From positions 7,626,001 through 7,690,000 of the forward strand of contig CP071493.1 in assembly GCA_017354895.1 (NCBI GenBank): DNA of 64,000 nucleotides, in the 5' to 3' direction. The translations under genes and the position numbers were made by a program. Shown here in pieces: positions 1 through 10,432 of the stretch (positions within the stretch are counted from its first letter, which is position 1; each line of letters opens with the position of its first letter). This DNA comes from Podospora comata. Its lineage: Eukaryota > Ascomycota > Sordariomycetes > Sordariales > Podosporaceae. Under the pieces are notes generated by a model. It saw only the letters and a program-made list of their open reading frames with translations. It was not told the origin of the DNA and did no database searches.

Positions 1-567
1 AGGCATGGTTATTAGAAGGCGTAGACGAGGATATGCTTGACGTGATGCTGGTGGATGATGGTTGATGGATGATGGTTGATGGATGATGGTTGATGGATGG
101 TGGGTTGGGTTGGCTAGCTGATGTTAACCCGCAACGAAATGATGGCGGGAATCCATATAAATATTATGGATTAAAAATTATCTATTTAAAGTAGTGGCGC
201 TGGCATAACGGTGTTTTGCACGTTACGGCTACGCCATTTAAAACGGGCACAGCCGTTAATTGCTTAACATGAAGATCTGTCGCGGGCCATTTTCAGCCCT
301 CGTTCTGTCACAAATTTGTGTGGTAGATATCTCAAAAGATAAAACTGGTATTGCCGGACCAGTACTCAGGTGGGTGACCACTGGGGAATCCCCGGTGTTG
401 TATGTTTTAGTTTTTTGATGTTTGTTGTCTTTTTTGCTCTTGGGGGCAGAGCCGAGTGGCAACGTGCCATCCCATGCTGATGAATATCGGAAAAAATAAT
501 ATCGCTTGGTAAAAACTGCAGTGTGCCACCGATTCAAAATTTCAATGTCATGTATTCTTTCGCTCTT
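1..567. other. Intergenic, with a short 14-bp tandem repeat
   Basis: No gene was recognised. Positions 53-100 hold about 3.4 copies of a 14-bp tandem unit (GGATGATGGTTGAT). The rest is unremarkable, moderately AT-rich DNA; short open frames here have no recognisable domain. Confidence 0.5.
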
Positions 568-1235
568 CTATGCAAAGCCCATGTACTCACACGACCCAAA
601 GGGATTCCCAGGGTCCAAGTTGCTAGCGAAAGCATAGTCGATCATCTGCGCAAACGTGGGATCCCACGAATCGAATATCAAGCTGTCGTTAACCGCCACG
701 AAGTCACCAGCAGGTGTCTCAACTTGATCGGCGCCGGCAGTAGCAAACATGCCCGCACTGTGTTGTCCAATGCCTGAGGCTATTGGAGCATGGAAGCTTC
801 CCGTGGCTACGGCACTAGTTTCGAGAGGACCGTGGGACACGTTCATCATCGTCGATGAAGGTGATGTCGCATCTAACGTCAGAGGCGAGATCTATTAGAT
901 TGAGGTATCCGTGGGACCAGACGTGGTTTCAGAACTTGCGCCCTCGTCCGTCTTCTCAATAAGCCACCGAGCACGTGAGTGAAGTTCGATGTTGAATGCT
1001 GAACCGTTGTCGTTGATGGTCTTGGGTTTGGACGGTGTATAAGGTGCTCCATTTGTTCGTGCACGTTCACGAAGCAGAGCCTCTCCTCGTTCAAGGTTGC
1101 GCACCACTGCATCGCCTAACTCACTGCTCAAACGGGCGTTGGCCCAGATGGGCAAAATCGTTTGATGGCAGCGGCCACATTCAAGAAGTCGGCTTTGCCA
1201 CGAACTCGAAACATGGGAAGTTTGGAGACCTGACG
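568..1235 (-). pseudogene. 3' remnant of a probable fungal transcription-factor gene
   Basis: Two stretches read in one minus-strand frame (about 898-1155 and 568-891) and a third, about 1160-1235, in a neighbouring frame. Together they look like the C-terminal part of a fungal regulator: an Ala/Lys helix (GKADFLNVAAAIKRF), then LPIWANARLSSELGD, a basic stretch (ALLRERAR) and an acidic, aromatic tail (SWDPTFAQMIDYAF) resembling an activation region. TAA and TAG stand side by side at 892-897; they could lie in an unspliced intron, but no good donor was found. The frame also slips near 1155-1160. No ATG and no DNA-binding domain are present, because the 5' end stops at about 1235 where another gene begins on the other strand. 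The transcription-factor assignment rests on composition and general resemblance, not on a diagnostic motif. Confidence 0.45.
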
Positions 1236-2184
1236 GTATGTTTGCGTTTTCCGCCTGTCCTAGGCTCCAACAGAAGCTGACTCAATCTTAGAACGGTCTT
1301 GGTCGTCGTTACCGCATGCGTGTCCACGTTGGCTTCGCCCTCATCATCGCAGGATGGCTCGCCTCCGTGTTGGCAGTCTTCACTGGCTGCATTCCCTTCC
1401 ACAAGTACTGGCAGATTAGCCCCAGCCCGGGCAATAGCTGCCAACCCGCCGTGGCCGGCCTTATCTTCTGGTCTTCCTTCGCCGCGAATATCGCATCTGA
1501 TATCTACCTCATCGTCATTCCCCTCCCGCTTCTCTGGGGTTCCAGGCTTCGCCTTGTCGGAAAAATCGGTTCCACCCTCGTCCTGAGCGCCGGTATCTTC
1601 CTCCTTGTCTGCGCCACCCTGAAGAACATCTTCGTCGTAACTGCAAGCAAACCCCCTATTTCCCCTATCCTCCCCAAATCCTGAACTAACGCTCCCGTCC
1701 ACAGGACGACATCAACGGCGCCGAACTCGCCGGCACCCGGGGCACCCGCGAGGCCTTCGTAGCTGTCGTCACCACCAACCTCCCCATGGTCTTCCCCCTC
1801 TTCAAGTCCTGGCTCAAGCCCCTCTTCGGCTCCACTTCGCAGCGCACCACCGACAACAAGTACAAGACCCCGGACGGGTTCCGCCCCATCGGCGGCGGCG
1901 GTGGCGGCTCCAACTCGCACTCGCAGTTCCGCCGCGGCAACGGCAACAGTTCCAACATCCTGACCAACGTCACCTTCACCGAGAGCGAGGAGCGAATCGT
2001 CAACGAGATCAAGATGCAGAACATGAAAACGGAAGTCTCGGGCGGCGGCACAACCCACGTGCACAAGGAGTGCGAAGGGCAAAAAGGCATCGTCGTGCTG
2101 ACCGAGTTTGATGTCAGTGAGAATGCGAGGAGCGTGCAGCACAGTGAGCCTGGGCCGCCGCCGGCAAAGCCGAAGGAGGCCTAG
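1229..2184 (+). pseudogene. 5'-truncated rhodopsin-like (SAT4-type) integral membrane protein
   Basis: Fungal PTH11/SAT4-type 'rhodopsin-domain' protein with seven membrane helices expected; only the last half is here. After an intron at 1236-1291 (GTATGT ... CTGAC ... TAG) the exon 1292-1636 encodes a helix, then CIPFHKYWQISPSPGNSC, the typical loop of this family, and DIYLIVIPLPLLW with further helices. A second intron (1637-1704, branch CTAAC) leads to GAELAGTREAF-like residues and a glycine-rich cytoplasmic tail ending at TAG 2182-2184. Upstream of about 1229 the frame no longer resembles the family, and no start or first three helices exist. The gene is therefore cut at its 5' end exactly where the opposite-strand remnant begins. 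It may still be transcribed but cannot make a complete seven-helix protein. Confidence 0.75.
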
Positions 2185-2497
2185 TAAATGATTAAGATAA
2201 TTAAGCCTTTTGGGTTAAGGAAAGAAAAAATAATGGGATATTACGTGGTTTAAGTTACAGGCATGCTTGATGGCCGGGCTGCCAGGAATTCTTCAGTGCA
2301 GGATGGGAGCGGTGTTTTTTTTGTTGCTTTTGTCAATTTCCCTTGTGTGTTTTTCTTCTCTTCGTTGACACATATTTTTGTTGTGGTTGCGCTTGAAACA
2401 CACAGTTTGGATCATTCTCAGACATGAGCGCGGCTGGTAAGAGTTGGGAGCGGCTTTTTTTTCCACAGTGTTTTATTTTCTGTTTTGGATGGATATA
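2185..2497. other. Intergenic spacer left of the transposon
   Basis: No gene seen. T-rich runs are present. The last two bases, TA at 2496-2497, form the target-site duplication of the adjacent transposon. Confidence 0.5.
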
Positions 2498-4359
2498 ACG
2501 TGCATGATAAGCGAGCGACGCAGATAAGCGAGCGACGCACTCTCCACCACAACACGTCTCTTAAATATTTTCTACTACAATTCACCACCAACAACCATGG
2601 ACGGCCCTTCAAAAGAAGCTAGACTTCTTCTTGCCCTCGAAGCTATTTAAAATAAGGAGGATCTTAGTATCTATACTGTAGCTAAGTTATATAACGTCCC
2701 AGAAGCAACCCTCCGCCATAGGCGTAATGGCCGACCAATACAACGCGATATTCCAGCTAACTTACGTAATTTAACGGATCTAGAGGAAAAGACGATAGTT
2801 TAGTACGTCCTTAAGCTATCTACACGCGCATTCTTACCTAAATTAAGTAGCGTGGAAAATATAGTTAATTAACTATTACGCGTACGCGACGCGCCTCCTA
2901 TTAATAAACGCTAGGCCTATAACTTCGTTAAACGCTAACTATAGTTCCGTATACGTTTTACGTATAAATACGATTACTAAAGAGTTAAATATAAAGATCT
3001 AAAAGTTATTACTAAGTAATTTATATTTATACGGAATACTAAAGCTAAATACAGTATTATAAATAACGATATTTATAATTTCGACGAAACTAGGTTTATA
3101 ATAGGTATTATCTTTATAAGTATAATAATTATAACTTTAAACGGCCTTAATAAAGTAAAACTAGCTTAGTTTAATAACCGTAAGTAAGTAACGGTAATAT
3201 AGGGAGTTAATACCTTTAGCTAGGCTATCCCGCCCTTTATTATTTTAACTGTATAATATTACTTTACTAATTAATATACCAAATATAATTTACTATTTAC
3301 TTAGCGTATTATAATTACTAATAATAATTAAATTATTAATCCGGTAGGCCTAAATTAAATTAAATACTTTAATTATTATATAGCGTTCCGTACGAAAGGT
3401 AAATATTAATTATTAATCCTCGATAGTTATAAAAGCTATTACTTAACTAAATTCGAGCGCTACTATTAATAAAATAATATTATTATACTTTATATACCTC
3501 TATACTCCTCTTACTTCCTCCAGCTACTCGATATTAACTACTTTAGGCCGCTAAAATAAGCGTACGGCCGCTAGATTAAGGGCTTAATATATATATATAT
3601 TAACTACGTAAGTAAGCTCGAGTTTCTCTATACTTTCCGCGAGGCTTTTTTCGCCTCTATAACGGAGAAAAATATATAAGGTAGCTTTACAGGTATTAGC
3701 CTTATTCTATACGATCCAGAGAGAGTACTTTCTAAATTAAATATAAAGCTTTATACGTTAATACCCCTATCCTTAAGGCCGGGCACGGTACTACTTTAGG
3801 TATTCTAAATACTATAAAACCTCCGAGAAACTAATTTATAGTTAACACTTATTAAGACTCGCATTACTAATTATTAAAATAGCTCCCCGACCTCGATATT
3901 AGTTACTATAGACTAGCTTACTAAGGATATAATAGCTATAATACACTAAATAGCCCTCCTTTAGTTAAAGAACGCTTCGCTCCGCAAAGCTAATAAGGCA
4001 CTAAGTAAGCGCCGGAGAGCTAAAAAAACACGTATACGGCTCGGAGGATCACTTACTGTGCAAGATACATATGATCTACTGGACCAGAAGGCCGTGGGTG
4101 GAGAGGCAGTGGAAGAAATACAGCCGGATGGCGGTAGTGCAGGGGGGGCTCGTACGAAGGTTTAGTACTGTGGTATGTACGGCAAGCCTGGCCATAATGC
4201 CCGCACTTGCCAGGAGGCTGCAGAAGGGTCTGATTCAGCTGTTTCTGACGTAATTGTAGTTGGTTCTTAATGTTGTGGTCTAGCAATTGAGGATAGTTAT
4301 AGTAAGGTGGTGGAGAGTGCGTCGCTCGCTTATCTGCGTCGCTCGCTTATCATGCACGT
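2498..4359 (+). mobile_element. Fot1/pogo-type DNA transposon, RIP-mutated, copy 1
   Basis: The element is 1862 bp between TA duplications at 2496-2497 and 4360-4361. Inverted ends of about 53 bp start ACGTGCATGATAAGCG and contain the 17-bp motif GATAAGCGAGCGACGCA twice in tandem. A plus-strand transposase starts at ATG 2597 (MDGPSKEARLLLALEAI) and runs into many stops. A helix-turn-helix region (ATLRHRRNGRP, about 2708-2740), FVKR and a DDE-type core (DIYNFDET near 3070, LLILDSYKSY near 3415) are still legible. The 3' end carries a CCHC-like zinc knuckle (YGKPGHNARTC, about 4170-4212). Codons such as TGG and CAR have become TAG/TAA and CpA is depleted, as expected from RIP. About 4040-4290 is much less mutated than the core. 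It cannot make transposase. Orientation is opposite to copy 2. Confidence 0.92.
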
Positions 4360-4361
4360 TA

Positions 4362-4973
4362 CCCCTTATGTTCTCGTTGTTGTTGCTGTTGTTGACAGTC
4401 GTTGCGGACCGGACAGAGTGTGTCACGATTATCATGTACCCTCGTGGAGAGGATACCACTTTTACCTTGCTTCGATTATCGTCCGATTAGTTAGTCAAAT
4501 TTGTGTCCTTTGTAGTATCTGCTGGTACCCCATCTGCTGTCTTTGAAGTTGGGGCTGAAGGTGATGTTGTCGTTCAGGGGGTTGGTGATTCAGGGGTTGC
4601 CAGAGCCTCTTCCAAGGCTGCATGGAACTTGTCTAAACAATGCTTCTGCTGTCAGCCACATTTGGGGGGATTTCTGGACGGGTTTTCGGCAGATTAAAGT
4701 TATCCCCACACACCAATCTTGGTTGGGCTGACATGCCAAGCTGCTGCGGACCACCATCAGGATTCCTTGGGAGCTCAGGTGATTCGCAGCAATACGGTAG
4801 CGCTACGCACTTGTGAGGCGCAGTGACAGGGTACCTGAGTTTTCAGAGCACCGATAATTCTGTTGATAAAAGAGAGCTGCGCCCCTCACGTGTTGGACGC
4901 AGTTTCGCGTTTGTCCTACACAGCATCATTGCCTTTGACCTATTGTGCCTTTGGGCACGGTAGTTACTACAAA
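4362..4973. other. Intergenic region upstream of the protease-like gene
   Basis: No gene recognised. It lies between the transposon and the ATG at 4974 and presumably holds the promoter and 5' UTR of that gene. The open frame continues upstream of 4974 without an ATG, so an earlier start is not supported. Confidence 0.4.
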
Positions 4974-6887
4974 ATGTCTGATCGATACCATCCACAAGCT
5001 ATTTTTCTTTCCTTTCTGGCATTGACCCAAGTCGCAACTTGTCAAGACATCAACACACAACCTGTGGCAAAAGTGCTGAAGCTACAATGGACAACCGACC
5101 AGACCTCACCAGGAGATCCGCTTACGCTCGGGACCTTTGGTCCTGATGGGCCGTGGCAAGCCTTGCCTGGAGTAATGAACAGACATGAATCGACTGCTAC
5201 AATCAATGCGACAGCCATTTCTGCTCTCTGGCCATCGCCATGGACGAACATATCCGAGGTTATGTGGAGAAGCTTTGACGTGGCCCCAGAAGCGCAAACA
5301 ACCTTCTCAACGGGAAGGTACAATCGACTGACCATATCGTCGTCTTATTTCGAGGAAAGCAGGATGAGCCGTACCGGAGACTGGGTACCGGACTGGGACA
5401 TGTCCATCCCAGACATTGCGGGCAACTCGGTCAGGTTCTTCCACGTCAAGGCTCCTGTAGCCGCAATTCAGTACGCCAGCATCAGCTTTCCAGCAGTGGA
5501 AGGATGGTCCTTTGTGAAGGACGGTGTAGAGGGTACACTAGCCCTCGCACCTCCCGACAAACCAGGCTCAGAGAGTATCATTGCTCAGCTCAAGGACTCT
5601 GGCGTTGTGGATAGTAACTCGTTCGGATTGCATATGGGGAGTCCGAAGTGGAACCAAAGCGGCAGCTTCACATTGGGAGGATACGATGCTGCTCGTGTGA
5701 TGGGCGAAGTAGCCACGTTTGACCTTATGGAAGATATTGACGCTTTCGAATTTGCGTCATGGCAACGCTATCTGCCTCGGATCTACTTGATAGACGTCTC
5801 GCTTGGGTGGGAAAGAGGTAACGGACCCTTTCTAAAAGATGAGACATTTCAAGGGAAGACAAAGTCCGTTTTGGCACCGATCCCTACTAGCATGAACAGC
5901 ACCGCACGAAGACAAGGAGACCAACGTGACAACCTTAGGGATAATGTCATGGTGGTGCCTGACCCGACATTTCCTTTCTTGTATCTTCCACCTGGCACTT
6001 GTGAGAAGGCCGCCGAGCATCTGCCCGTGCACTGGGACGACGGGCTGAAACTCTGGTTTTGGGTTGACGAAATATCCCAGGGTTTTGACTACCACTATCG
6101 CCGCCTTGTCAACTCATCAGCCTACATGAGCTTCACACTACGATCCAGCCGCGACCGCTACCCCGAACGGGACGATTTCCCACCCAGTCAAACAATCACC
6201 ATCAAGGTCCCCTTCCATCTTCTCGATTTCTACATTGAGCCCCCCCTCGTGTGGAGCGGAGTACAACAGCGACGATTTTGGCCGTGCCGGTCAGTCACTC
6301 CAACGGAGGGTTACTGGAAACTTGGCCGCGCGTTCCTCCAGGCGGCCTTTCTCGGCGTCAACTACGACCAAAACCTGGTGTACCTGGCTCAAGGAATAGG
6401 TCCTGATCCCGATCTCCCAAGCGAGTTGACCGTGATTAGACCAGGTGACGAATATATTTCTGGAAACCCGAATCTCCTCTATAGAAATGCCGAGGATTAT
6501 TATCAGACCTGGGCAAGTTATGGGAAAGTTCTTGAGGACCGCAGGCCAGATCAGGGGACACCACCTAGCTCGCCGGGCCCGGAGTCGTCACAGACCTCTT
6601 CGCTAGGGCGTGGTGAAACGATTGGGCTTACGGTGGGGGCTACGATCGGTGCCCTCTTGGTGTTTTGGTTAGTATTTGGCAAAACAATTAAAAAACGATG
6701 GCGGAAAATAGAGAGGCGAGATGACGGTGATACGGGAGCTGGTGTTGAACTTGGGGGATCAAACTCCACAGTGACGACACAGGGGCCTGCTCATGATGTT
6801 AGTGATGCTGTATCGCCAGGATTGCCCAGGCCACCGACGTATAAAGAGAGGGATCACAATGAGTCGCCTCCGCCGTATAGGCCTTAA
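4974..6887 (+). CDS. Pepsin-like (A1 family) membrane protein, probably catalytically dead
   Basis: Single-exon gene of 637 aa. ATG 4974 is chosen because it opens a good signal peptide (LSFLALTQVATC). The pepsin fold is recognised from EGTLALAPP, the SFTLGGYD strand, VVPDPTFPFLYLPPGTC (second catalytic-loop region) and the C-lobe end WKLGRAFLQAAFLGVNYDQN. The first catalytic D-T/S-G loop is not visible. The second reads D-P-T instead of D-T/S-G, so proteolysis is unlikely and a binding or sensing role is more plausible. A serine/proline stalk leads to one membrane helix (about residues 549-569), then a basic stop-transfer (KKRWRK) and a ~60-residue cytoplasmic tail with proline motifs (PPTY, PPPY). 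The predicted topology is extracellular lobe outside, tail in the cytosol. Related single-pass pseudoproteases are widespread in Pezizomycotina. Confidence 0.82.
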   Translation: MSDRYHPQAIFLSFLALTQVATCQDINTQPVAKVLKLQWTTDQTSPGDPLTLGTFGPDGPWQALPGVMNRHESTATINATAISALWPSPWTNISEVMWRSFDVAPEAQTTFSTGRYNRLTISSSYFEESRMSRTGDWVPDWDMSIPDIAGNSVRFFHVKAPVAAIQYASISFPAVEGWSFVKDGVEGTLALAPPDKPGSESIIAQLKDSGVVDSNSFGLHMGSPKWNQSGSFTLGGYDAARVMGEVATFDLMEDIDAFEFASWQRYLPRIYLIDVSLGWERGNGPFLKDETFQGKTKSVLAPIPTSMNSTARRQGDQRDNLRDNVMVVPDPTFPFLYLPPGTCEKAAEHLPVHWDDGLKLWFWVDEISQGFDYHYRRLVNSSAYMSFTLRSSRDRYPERDDFPPSQTITIKVPFHLLDFYIEPPLVWSGVQQRRFWPCRSVTPTEGYWKLGRAFLQAAFLGVNYDQNLVYLAQGIGPDPDLPSELTVIRPGDEYISGNPNLLYRNAEDYYQTWASYGKVLEDRRPDQGTPPSSPGPESSQTSSLGRGETIGLTVGATIGALLVFWLVFGKTIKKRWRKIERRDDGDTGAGVELGGSNSTVTTQGPAHDVSDAVSPGLPRPPTYKERDHNESPPPYRP

Positions 6888-7429
6888 GGTGCTAATGGGA
6901 AGGGAATATTTTCATGTTGTGTATGTCTTGTGAGTTTATTATGGGATAATTTGACTGTAGATATCTCGTTATCACTCCTTTACCCATCGCACGCGATCAG
7001 GTTATGCCCACCTTCTATGTTCTGGGTGCTGACCGGGGGGCAGGTGAGAGCCAGTTGGTTGCCGCCCCGACAGAAATTGTCAACATTGAATAGCCTTTAT
7101 CTAAGCTGCTCCTGTCCACCATCTAACCGTTGGATATCCTTCACCTGAGCTTCTCCCCTTAATCCTGACTATCCACCCCTCTTCCCTTAAGCTCAGCACA
7201 GTCTTTGGCGGAAATTGAACGACAGTCTTGATCATCTCGGCGACCTTGGTATTATTAACCGCATTGATATACTTGACCTTTCTCAACCCAGGCGGCATGA
7301 GCGCTGCCTGATAGGGGCGGATATACCCGTAAAAAGGCGAGTGGTATGATGTATCGACATCGACATAAACTAGATATTCGAAACACTCAGTCTATCCAAA
7401 TGTCTATGCTACTACTCCTCAAGAACTGG
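6888..7429. other. Intergenic, no confident gene
   Basis: A minus-strand open stretch at about 7101-7340 (reading MPPGLRKVKYINAVNNTK) looks mildly protein-like but matches nothing recognised and has no supported start. It may be the decayed downstream end of the permease remnant or chance. Confidence 0.3.
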
Positions 7430-7730
7430 TCCTATGTTAAAAGGCCAGTTTTTTCTGAAGATGTAAATCTCGCCAATCAGGACGGCACAGCCCACGCTTA
7501 TCACGATCGCAATGATAGGAAGACTTACCCGCGCAAAGTTAAGCCGCCTGACGTGAATATGCTTCTTGGCCAGGATATTACGCTAGAGTAACCCGGCGAT
7601 AGAGGCGCTGATAGCTATGCTGAAAGCCCCGGAAATTCACGCCAAGGGCTATGCTGTAGATCGTGGCGTAGTATGTTCGCTCGCTGATGGGAATCCCCGC
7701 CCTGTTTGCTGCCGACTTCCTCTTCTGATT
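7430..7730 (-). pseudogene. C-terminal remnant of an ArsB/CitT-type permease
   Basis: Read on the minus strand, 7730 to 7430 gives segments recognisable as the end of a fungal arsenite/citrate-type permease: ERTYYATIYSIALGVNF, then FSIAISASIAGLL, a basic loop (KKHIHVRRLNFARV) and a last helix (IIAIVISVGCAVLIGEIYI). One extra base near 7630 shifts the frame, and a TAG (a TGG-to-TAG type change) stands within the helix-loop junction. No start and no upstream helices are present, so most of the transporter (normally 10-12 helices) is gone. The family call rests on my recollection of the basic loop preceding the last helix and has not been checked by a search. Confidence 0.55.
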
Positions 7731-9017
7731 CACCGATGTGCTTAAAGGAGCCGAGTCCTAGATTTCGACCTTGAGGCTCTGTCATCACCACCTGCATAAC
7801 AACCACATACATTTCCCGGGATGGCGCCATCACCCCCCTCTTCTTTTTATTCCACCTTTTGCTGCCATTCCAGCCACTCTAAATTTGCCTTGATGCTTGG
7901 CTTCTCTTAGACGAGCTTATTTTCCGGCACTGCAAGGACATCCCCGCGCTTCCGCCGCTTTCACACGCCTATGACCTTATTGCCCGCAATACCACCGCCG
8001 ACGTTGTGCTACCAGCACTTGCAGCTGCAGTAACCACCCCTGCTCCATGGCTGAAGCTTTTAAACACCATGATCAAAGCTCGTAGAATCCACAGTCCAAG
8101 CTTTGACTATATCTTTCAAGCCAAAGTCAAATATCATCAGCAAGGTCGTCTCTCTCGGTAATCTTACCTCGGCATTAAAACAGCGGCTAAAGTTTTCCCC
8201 AGCAAAGTCAACTTCCTTGCAAGACAATGAGGGGTAAACCACTGTCATCACAGCTCATACAAATACACGGGCCCTGATACAGGGTCTAGAGCTGCTCGTG
8301 GTCGCTAGTGTGATCATCCGAGCAGAGTCACTTGGCGTACCTGGGCTGCGAGGCAGTCAGCGAGAGTTTCTCCTTTTCTCGCTCTATGTGGCTACCAAGA
8401 CACCTCAGTTCCTATAAGCAGCCAAAGAAGTCGTATGACTAATCTTCCCAGTCTACTTGTCCGAGGTGTCGAATAATGACAAAAGTCTCTACAAAGTGCA
8501 CTCTGTTGTCTGAATCTAGAGATCTAATTCAACCTTTGCCAAGAATGATCCACAATACCTGCTTCCGTGGATTGGCTTGTCCTTGGGACTAGACTTATAT
8601 TCAAGGGCTAGTTGTACAAGTCGCTCCATTCATGTCACTCCTTTCATTGGACTCCTCGGATTCAAAATCTTGGGTTCATGCTCGCCAAATCACAGTCACA
8701 TCGCTCCAAGAGACGGGGCCGGAAACAATACGATCAGCTAAACCGCTTTCACATTAAGTTACCCTGTGAGCATTTCTAGCATGGGTTGAGCTATCAAGAA
8801 AAAACTTTGGCATGGTTGCCCATCGAAATCTGGAGTCCAACCCCTCAGACTTCTTTGGTCTGCTCCCTTGCCCTAGTGTTCAACAGTTACATCGTCTTGA
8901 AGAAATGAGGCCAAGCTCACCAGAAATGCCAGCATGTTCGTCACCAAGCCTGGGTGATCCTGGCAGGCAGGTACACACAATCCTGAGACCTACCTGCTGG
9001 AAGGGAACACCTATGTC
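7731..9017. other. Gene-poor stretch
   Basis: About 1.3 kb with only short open frames and no recognisable domain. It separates the permease remnant from a secreted-protein gene and may hold more decayed permease sequence on its left side. Confidence 0.4.
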
Positions 9018-9024
9018 TATAAAG
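9018..9024 (+). promoter_or_regulatory. TATA box of the secreted-protein gene at 9104
   Basis: TATAAAG lies 80 bp upstream of ATG 9104, in a TCTATAAAGTC context, followed by a C/A-rich leader just before the start codon. Confidence 0.55.
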
Positions 9025-9103
9025 TCTCAAAGACATCCCTCTCTCCAAAGAACATGAAGCCTCATCCCCATCACTCCCACCACACTCACCCACCCCCTTC
9101 ACC

Positions 9104-9732
9104 ATGCGCCTCTCCACCCTCCTCCTCACTTCCCTAACCGGCCTAGCCAAAGCAAACTTCGACCTCTACCTAGGCCACCAAGTCTTCGGCGTCGATGGCG
9201 GCGCCCACCTCTTCCACGGCTGGTACATCTTCGACAACGACCCCAGCATCAACGACGTTCGTTCTTTCTCCCCTTTTCATTCCCCCCTCTTTTCACAACT
9301 AACCACCCCCTCCTTTTAGGTCTTCGCCTACGGCCCCTACCTCTCCCAAGACGACGTCTCAGGCAGCACGACCGGCGTGCGATGTGCCGGCAGCGGCTGC
9401 TACGGCGGTGCCGCCACTGACATCAACGTCCTCGAGATGCATTTCAGCAACAATCCCCTTTACCACTGGAGTAAGTCCCCTTTCCCCTCCTCCTTTTCCC
9501 CTTTCACTTCATCCAGAAAGCCCTGGCTGACAATATCCCCCCAAAAGCCATCTATAAAGACAGAGGCCACCCCTACAAAATGTACGGCCTCGACGGCAGA
9601 ATCTACGGGGAGTGCATCCTCTTTCCTGGCGTCAACTTCCACCATTTGAGGTTCGTCGAGACCCGGAGCGGCGTCCGCAAGTTTCGCTGTTTGACGCAGT
9701 TTACTGCTGCGCAGATCAGGGATGGCAGATAG
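9104..9732 (+). CDS. Small secreted protein, two introns, unknown function
   Basis: Exons 9104-9256, 9320-9470 and 9548-9732 give 162 aa. Intron 1 (63 bp) has CTAAC and TAG; intron 2 (77 bp) starts GTAAGT and has CTGAC. The exon phases join cleanly. The N-terminus is a clear signal peptide (MRLSTLLLTSLTGLAKA). The mature part is rich in aromatic and glycine residues, with four cysteines (RCAGSGC, GEC, RC) that could form two disulfides. No enzyme motif is seen. It is probably an extracellular protein or effector candidate. The splice model is strongly supported by phase and branch sites; the function is unknown to me. Confidence 0.75.
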
Positions 9733-10376
9733 GTAGGTAGGGAAATTTCTACCTCTCTACTAAGAGAGGGAGTGATGCTCTGGTGAATCCAAGCTTGGGA
9801 ATACTACGGGTAGATAGTCATTGTTCCTAGAAATCAAATCAATGGCAGAGGCAAACATAGACTTCAACCTTAAAAGCTCTCACCACACTGTACCTTGGAG
9901 TCCCACACGCTACACTTTACATTATTTCGATTACTATAGCTCAATCTAGCTCGATGCCCTCATTTCACTCAATATCCAGGCCATCCAAGTTTCATATGTA
10001 TATTGCACAAATATTTATATCTCATAACCAAAAGTCATCACATCATAACTAAAAACTGCCTCCCACATTAATATGCAGCCCAAAGGAAGCTAGAACAAAG
10101 AAATCCGCAACCAATCACATATTCCAAAAAAGATCGCCTTCCAAACGCCCATTATCCAAAAATCTTGTTCAACACGCTTCGCTTCGCTTGCTTGGTTCAA
10201 ATGGTCGCTCAAGTCAAACTAGCCAACATAGCCTTCATCAACCTCGGAGGAGGACCTGTATCACATCAACCAACGAGTCAGCTTCCCCATCCTCAACGCC
10301 ATGAAAGCGAACTGCAGTTGAAGGAAAACGCACCGAATCCAGCAAACCGAGCACCGATTACCGGTTCCTCGGCACG
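9733..10376. other. Intergenic / 3' region
   Basis: AT-richer DNA following the secreted-protein gene, with no convincing gene. It may contain the unresolved first exon of the next gene. Confidence 0.35.
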
Positions 10377-10432
10377 GTGAGAGACATCCTACCTCGTTTG
10401 TCCTTCTCGATTCTCACTCCTCCCCTCGCCAG

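Noticed and set aside
1181-1702. 173-aa minus-strand frame, Gly/Asp/Glu-rich
   Set aside because: Shadow of the rhodopsin-like exon; composition follows the opposite strand's codon bias.
4863-4973. 37-residue N-terminal extension of the pepsin-like gene
   Set aside because: It begins at TTG, not ATG, and would displace the signal peptide.
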